Positions 59,847 to 64,000 of a DNA stretch of 64,000 nucleotides are shown piece after piece; within the stretch, counting starts at the first letter, position 1; each line of letters begins with the position of its first letter. The DNA comes from a bacterium. Lineage in GTDB: Bacteria > Hinthialibacterota > Hinthialibacteria > OLB16. The stretch spans positions 62,001 to 126,000 of the forward strand of contig JAJVIK010000008.1 in NCBI GenBank assembly GCA_022072055.1. Reading direction: 5' to 3'. The notes below the pieces were generated by a model. It made no database searches and was not told where the DNA came from. It saw only the letters and a program-made list of their open reading frames with translations. Position numbers and translations under genes: made by a program.

Positions 59847-60733
59847 TGGCCGGGAATCGATCCCGGACCTCCTTCGTTTCCGCGGGACTCCTTCTCGCCG
59901 CGAGCCTTTCCGCTTTCCCATCCGTGGCGGCGCCTGTGCGCGTGGCGGCTGTCGCGCCTTTCCAAGAGCTCGCTCAAGCCTGGGGACAGGCCGCCTCCAT
60001 TCAGGTCAAAGTTCAACCCTTTGAGCTCAGCCAGGCGATTCGCCAGGTGGCCGGTCGGAAATTCGATTTCGCCCTTGTTCCCGGCCCGCTCCTTCCCGGC
60101 CATCGGGCCTTCCTGGAAGCGAGTCCGGCCAAACGAGTCGTATCGGTCGAGGTGGGGTGGGAAACCCTCGCTCCGATTGTCCATCCGGGAAACCCGATCA
60201 AGTCTCTCCCGGAGCAGATGGCGCGCGACCTGATCGCCTCGGAGAGCTGCGTGAATGGCGCGGAGCTCCCGCGCGACTGGGGCGCCCTCCTCGATGAACC
60301 CTCCATGAAGGGGCGTAGGGTGGAGGCGCTGCTCCCGCCGGATAAATCCCCCGCCGGAAAAGCGCTCAAGACTCTGGTCCTTCCGAATTGCGCGGTCCGA
60401 ACCGGGGCCCAAAGGGTGAGCAGCGACGCCGCTATCGAGCGCGCGGTGGCGAAAAATCCCCTCGCCTTGGGATGGGTCCACCGGCTGAGGTATATCGGCC
60501 AAGCGCGGGTGTTGCCGATTGTCGCGAGGGGAAATGTCGAGGCGGCGACCGCCAACCCGGAAGCCTTGGCCAGGGGATGGTATCCCTTTGGAAGAAAGGT
60601 TCTGCTTGTGACGAATGAGGAGCCCGCGCCCGATGGCGACGCGGGGAGATACTTGAGGTTTGTCCGCTCCGAGGCGGGTCAACGCGAGGTGCGGCGTTTG
60701 GGCTTCACCCCCGTTTGGCTGCGCGCTCAGTAA
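59843..60733 (+). CDS. PstS-like periplasmic solute-binding protein
   Basis: The 296-residue protein starts at ATG 59843, which overlaps the protease stop (ATGA). It has a signal peptide (to SVAAPV). The sequence shows the type II periplasmic-binding plan used by phosphate-binding proteins: an N-terminal VRVAAVAPFQELAQAWGQA segment, a central hinge with GWETLAPIVHPGNP, and a C-terminal ARGWYPFGRKVLLVTNEE then FVRSEAGQREVRRLGFTPVW. The residues for phosphate are not clearly identifiable, and no PstCAB genes follow, so the ligand is open. Co-translation with a membrane protease is unusual. Confidence 0.8.
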   Translation: MMAGNRSRTSFVSAGLLLAASLSAFPSVAAPVRVAAVAPFQELAQAWGQAASIQVKVQPFELSQAIRQVAGRKFDFALVPGPLLPGHRAFLEASPAKRVVSVEVGWETLAPIVHPGNPIKSLPEQMARDLIASESCVNGAELPRDWGALLDEPSMKGRRVEALLPPDKSPAGKALKTLVLPNCAVRTGAQRVSSDAAIERAVAKNPLALGWVHRLRYIGQARVLPIVARGNVEAATANPEALARGWYPFGRKVLLVTNEEPAPDGDAGRYLRFVRSEAGQREVRRLGFTPVWLRAQ

Positions 60734-60740
60734 GGCGGAT

Positions 60741-61652
60741 CTAAGCGGTCAGCGCCTCCAGAAAAAGTCGCGCCCTCTTCGCCTCCGCGAGCAGCTCGGG
60801 GAGTCCGCCGGGCTTGAGACACTCGACAATCAGCGGTCCGCCGTTGAACCCCCCGGCTTTGAGCTGCTTGAGAACCCCCGCGAAATCGACCTTCCCATCA
60901 CCGGGGGTGACATCCACCACCTTCGGGTGGATGTAGTCTTTCACGCTCATGCCGACCACCAAGCCGTTCACCACGGCGGCATCCCGAACCGGGTCGAGGA
61001 CTCCATCCGAGTAATACAGGATGTTGCCTGGGTCATACCAGATCCGGAACTGGTCTCGTCCGACCTTCTCGATCAGTTCGCGACATTGCGGGCCGGTGGC
61101 GTTCAGGCCGCCGTGCGGTTTCACACTGATCCCGATCCCGCGTTCGACCGCATGGTCGCAACTTCGCGCCACGGCCTGGTAGTAGGCTTCCTGCAACGCC
61201 GAGTCGCCGGTTCCGCCAAGCATCAGGTTCGGGACCTTTGCCGCCGCGCAGTTGTCGATCAGGCGCTTCAGTCCCTCGACCCCCTTTTCAAGCGACTCCG
61301 CAACCGGAAAGTCCCCGCCGTAGGCCGAGGCCGGGATCAGTCCGCGCGCCTCGCACTCCTCCCCAATCCGAAGCGCCTCCGCCTCCGTGGTGGCGGTGGA
61401 AATGACCAAGCCGTTCGTCGAGCGCGTGGTCATCAATCCCGCATACTTGAAGCCTGCCTCAGCGATGGCGTCCAGCGCCACGCGGTAATCGTGCGCGCCC
61501 CAAGGGCGTGTGTAACAGCCGATCCGCCAAGCGCTTGTTCCCTCTCTCGGCTCGGCGGCGGAGCTCAAACCCGGGGCCAGCAGCCCCGCCGCGCCCGCCA
61601 ATGCCGCTTCCCCGAGGAACCTTCTCCGGGTTTGATTCTGCTTGAGGTCCAT
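60741..61652 (-). CDS. Tat-exported TIM-barrel protein, xylose isomerase-like (sugar phosphate isomerase/epimerase)
   Basis: The 303-residue protein starts at ATG 61652 (AAAGGTGA six bases upstream) with a twin-arginine signal TRRRFLGEAALAG. The body is an AP_endonuc_2/xylose isomerase-like barrel: CYTRPWGAHDYRVALDAIAE, LMLGGTGDS, ISVKPHGGLNATG, RIWYDPGNILYY, VKDYIHPKVVDVTPGDGKVD and LIVECLKPGG, with acidic and His residues that could bind divalent metal. Exported homologues are common beside sugar-acid genes in polymer-degrading bacteria. It ends eight bases from the converging PstS-like gene and is followed upstream by a secreted lectin-like gene. Confidence 0.85.
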   Translation of the reverse strand: MDLKQNQTRRRFLGEAALAGAAGLLAPGLSSAAEPREGTSAWRIGCYTRPWGAHDYRVALDAIAEAGFKYAGLMTTRSTNGLVISTATTEAEALRIGEECEARGLIPASAYGGDFPVAESLEKGVEGLKRLIDNCAAAKVPNLMLGGTGDSALQEAYYQAVARSCDHAVERGIGISVKPHGGLNATGPQCRELIEKVGRDQFRIWYDPGNILYYSDGVLDPVRDAAVVNGLVVGMSVKDYIHPKVVDVTPGDGKVDFAGVLKQLKAGGFNGGPLIVECLKPGGLPELLAEAKRARLFLEALTA

Positions 61653-61723
61653 GAGTTCACCTTTTTCCGCGACGGGCGGGGAATGTTCGCGGTTAATTGA
61701 TCCGATCCACGCCCCCGGGCGCT

Positions 61724-62398
61724 TCACTGGCTTGCCAAACGTTCGAGCCGGAGGTCATCAAACAGGATTCTCTTGCCCGAGAAGGGCGTGCCCCAGATCG
61801 AGGGGCGCCCGCTCGGGGGTTGTTTCGCGTCCTGGATGGAAACCATCCAATCCTTCGGCTCTTCCTGTCCCTCGACCCAGGCTTTCCCGGAGAGGGTCCA
61901 ATCGGTCTCGCCGCTCTTCCGGGCCTCCAGCTTAAGATGGGTCCAGGAGCCGGACTGCCACTTGTACTCCGCGCTCCCGCGAACCTCGCCTCCGCGCAGG
62001 ATCTCCAACGCGCGCTTGGCCGGAGAGACCTGGAGTTTGAACCCGCTCACCCCAAAAAGCCCCACCGCGAAGGTCGGGAAGGTCCGGCGCACATTCTCGC
62101 TCTTGAACCTGGCCGAAATCACCTGCCCCTCCCGCGCGCTTTTCGCGAACAAGAGCCCATAATCCTCCAACGGCTCCCCCGGGAGCTCCAGGACCTTGTT
62201 ACCCTCCTCCTCGATGACCCTGAACTCGCCTTGGAGAATCAGGAACTCCTTGGGCGGCTTACCGGTCGCGAGCGCCTCGAAGTCATTCCGGTAGCCGGTG
62301 TCGGCTGGGGCGGCCTCTCCCTCGGCGGCGTTGGCCGGGGGCGCAAGCCCCCAAAGAAGGATTCCGACCATCAGGATGTTCGCTGAAAACCGTTTCAT
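61724..62398 (-). CDS. secreted concanavalin-like / DUF1080-related protein
   Basis: The 224-residue protein has a signal peptide (MKRFSANILMVGILLWGLAP, ending near ANAAEG). The rest is a beta-sandwich-like sequence with FEALATGKPPKEFLILQGEFR, WTHLKLEARKSG and KRILFDDLRLERL, the pattern of LamG/DUF1080 (3-keto-disaccharide hydrolase-like) folds. No catalytic pair is evident. GGAGGAAT gives a strong start at 62398. It lies between the Tat isomerase-like gene and the FtsX-type permease, all minus strand. Confidence 0.75.
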   Translation of the reverse strand: MKRFSANILMVGILLWGLAPPANAAEGEAAPADTGYRNDFEALATGKPPKEFLILQGEFRVIEEEGNKVLELPGEPLEDYGLLFAKSAREGQVISARFKSENVRRTFPTFAVGLFGVSGFKLQVSPAKRALEILRGGEVRGSAEYKWQSGSWTHLKLEARKSGETDWTLSGKAWVEGQEEPKDWMVSIQDAKQPPSGRPSIWGTPFSGKRILFDDLRLERLASQ

Positions 62399-62414
62399 GA
62401 TTCCTCCAGTCCCT

Positions 62415-64000
62415 TCATTCGTTCCTCAGAGCATCCAGAATCGGGCCACAGAGAGCCATTCCAGCGGCAAGCCGAATCCAGATCATACCACTCCCGACAA
62501 TCGCGACGAGGGTCACGGCCAGCGACAGTGCCGGGAACTCCACGCCGGGGGATATGAGATGCGGGAGGACGGACGCGAGGCCCGCCAGCGATCCGCAGCC
62601 CAATCCAAGAATCAGCAGCATCCGGTGCTCCGCCAGGACCAGCCGCAAGACCTTTCGCTCAGAGAACCCGGCGGCGCGCAGAAGCGCGAGTTCCGCGCGA
62701 CGCTCCAGCGCATTGCGCAGGACCACAATCCCCAGTCCCACGCTCCCCAGGATCAGCCCAAGCCCCCCCAGAACCTGGAAGATCGAAAGGTAAGCGTTCT
62801 CGACCGCGTTGAAGGCCGCGAGTCTCTCCTCGGCTGGAATCAGGTCGAGTCCCAGGTCGGACAGCGACCGGGAGAGGGTCTGCCCGATCTGCGCGATCTT
62901 CTCCCGGGGGGCGTCGATCAGCGCCATCCGATATCCGCTCTCGGAGGGGAAGCCGCGAAGGAGGTTCTCCTCGGAGATCAGGATGCTTCCCTGGAGGATG
63001 CTGTTCGCGAGGGTTCCCACAAAGCGAACCCGGAAAGGCTCTCCTTTCTCATCCGAATAGGTCAAGGTGTCCCCCAGCGAGGCATGCAGCGCCCACTGCA
63101 GGGTGGCCTTGTCCACCACCGCCGGGATGGTCCCATCCGCAAGCGGGCGATTCAGGAGCGCCCAGGGGGAGTCGCCCTCGACCGGTGAGAGGGTGCTCGC
63201 GAAGGTGAACGCGCCTCGCTTGGCGAGCTCTGAGGGATCAATCCCAAGCAGGGTGGGAGCAGCCGCGCGATTGAGGTTCAGGCAGCTGGCATCCTCCCCC
63301 TGGTGAACTCGGATGGGCGCCACCGCGACCCCCGGCAAATCGGCCTTGGAGAGGCCGTATTGGTTCAGCCCTTCCTCGGTGTTGAGATCATGGAGCAGTG
63401 GGAAGGTGGATTCGCCCAGGAAGGTGAAGCCGCCTGTGCCCGAGTTCCTCTGGTCGGCATCCCACGCGGCATCCCGGCGATTGGCCCCGACCGCGATGAC
63501 CAGGAAGCAGCCGCACGCCAGCAAGGCCACGCACGCCAGGCTGCGCCCACGACGCCGCGAGAGATTCCCAACCCAAAGTCGAGTGAACGACAACGCCCCT
63601 CCCGTCCCTCCCATTTCCCACCGCGCGAGTAGCGCGCGTACCAGGAAGAGACCCGCGAGCAAGACCAGGAAGCCGACTCCGAAAAAGGTCTCCGCCGCGC
63701 GCGCGGCATCCGCGAGATCGGTTGAAAGGGAAAGCCCAAGCGCCGCCGCCAGCAAGACCAAGCCCAGCGCGAGGCTTCGCAGGGAGCTGCCGCCCCCGGA
63801 CGCCGACATCTCCGGGAGGAGGTCCACCGAGCGGGCGAGAAGCTCCCGCGCGGGCCTTCGAGCCTGGCGTCGCGTGGCCAACGCAATGGCGGCAAGCGCC
63901 ATCCCGGCTCCAAGCGTCCCTCCGAGGACCAAGCCGGCGGGACTTGCATGGAAGCTGAGCTCCAGCCCCGAACCGATCGCGCCCCGCCACAGCGTGGATA
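62415..64000 (-). CDS. FtsX-type ABC permease, C-terminal part (N-terminus beyond window)
   Basis: The frame is open from the right edge to 62415 (about 528 codons). Two membrane-plus-periplasmic blocks are visible. The last, AAFNAVENAYLSIFQVLGGL, then GIVVLRNALERRAELALLRA and AGFSERKVLRLVLAEH, is the MacB/FtsX-type permease signature, with final helices ending at MALCGPILDALRNE. These permeases work with an ATPase in lipoprotein export, antibiotic efflux or envelope signalling. The ATPase is not in the window. It ends 16 bases before the secreted lectin-like gene, same strand. Confidence 0.87.
   Translation of the reverse strand, partial: STLWRGAIGSGLELSFHASPAGLVLGGTLGAGMALAAIALATRRQARRPARELLARSVDLLPEMSASGGGSSLRSLALGLVLLAAALGLSLSTDLADAARAAETFFGVGFLVLLAGLFLVRALLARWEMGGTGGALSFTRLWVGNLSRRRGRSLACVALLACGCFLVIAVGANRRDAAWDADQRNSGTGGFTFLGESTFPLLHDLNTEEGLNQYGLSKADLPGVAVAPIRVHQGEDASCLNLNRAAAPTLLGIDPSELAKRGAFTFASTLSPVEGDSPWALLNRPLADGTIPAVVDKATLQWALHASLGDTLTYSDEKGEPFRVRFVGTLANSILQGSILISEENLLRGFPSESGYRMALIDAPREKIAQIGQTLSRSLSDLGLDLIPAEERLAAFNAVENAYLSIFQVLGGLGLILGSVGLGIVVLRNALERRAELALLRAAGFSERKVLRLVLAEHRMLLILGLGCGSLAGLASVLPHLISPGVEFPALSLAVTLVAIVGSGMIWIRLAAGMALCGPILDALRNE

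Overview
The window is a high-GC stretch (roughly 60-63 % by eye) of a Gram-negative bacterial chromosome. An outer membrane is indicated by an LpxH-like lipid A hydrolase, two SurA-type chaperones (one a lipoprotein) and a type II pseudopilin. Tat-exported sugar enzymes, a PmoA-like (DUF6807) protein, very large secreted repeat proteins and GspG-like domains fit an uncultured lineage of the PVC or Hydrogenedentota/Sumerlaeota/Omnitrophota kind. That placement is inferred from gene content only. I see no rRNA, tRNA, CRISPR array or intact insertion sequence. Gene starts were chosen mainly by Shine-Dalgarno (SD) match and operon overlap.

Layout. 1-17217: a partial SurA-like gene follows a 16.4-kb gene for a 5460-residue secreted protein with an internal tandem duplication of about 760 residues and a C-terminal propeller-like repeat block. 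17836-21516: trpF, a radical SAM protein with a B12-binding-like N-terminus, a small membrane protein and a secreted SGNH hydrolase. 30699-21613 (minus): a compact run of seven genes, namely a type IIG restriction-methylation enzyme, SagB-like oxidoreductase, nucleoside-type ABC permease, double PTPS/QueD protein, Tat-exported galactonate dehydratase-like enolase, PmoA-like protein and a KdgK-like kinase. 33068-30759: a secreted protein of unknown function. 37874-33179 (minus): a tight purB-purC-purF-purM operon behind a good promoter. 38061-47262: TPR-RDD protein, zinc-ribbon/HTH protein, GT4 glycosyltransferase, a secreted protein with a GspG-like tail, two GT-C-type membrane glycosyltransferases and a PpiC lipoprotein.

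47580-51568: nikR, then a minus-strand pair of secreted propeller-like genes read from a promoter, a recognisable cobalamin riboswitch and a terminator hairpin, then a VapC-type toxin-antitoxin pair. 51582-55912: a GspG-tailed thioredoxin-like/TPR protein and a PMT-like glycosyltransferase with a coiled-coil insertion and a PA14 tail. 55913-56510: a gene-free stretch with strong inverted repeats. 56511-60733: lpxH and ubiA (4-nt overlap), a pseudopilin, and a YugP-type protease overlapping a PstS-like binding protein. 60741-64000 (minus): a Tat-exported TIM-barrel isomerase-like protein, a secreted lectin-fold-like protein and the C-terminal part of an FtsX-type permease.

Themes. Much of the window serves secretion and the envelope: chaperones, giant surface proteins, pseudopilin-like domains and polyprenyl-linked glycosyltransferases. 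A second theme is sugar-acid catabolism with exported enzymes. The best candidate for an undescribed system is the B12-riboswitch-controlled pair of secreted proteins at 48012-50424, which share a short C-terminal motif and contain no known B12 gene. Close behind are the GspG-like domains on non-pilin proteins and the double PTPS protein whose first domain has Ser in place of the catalytic Cys.
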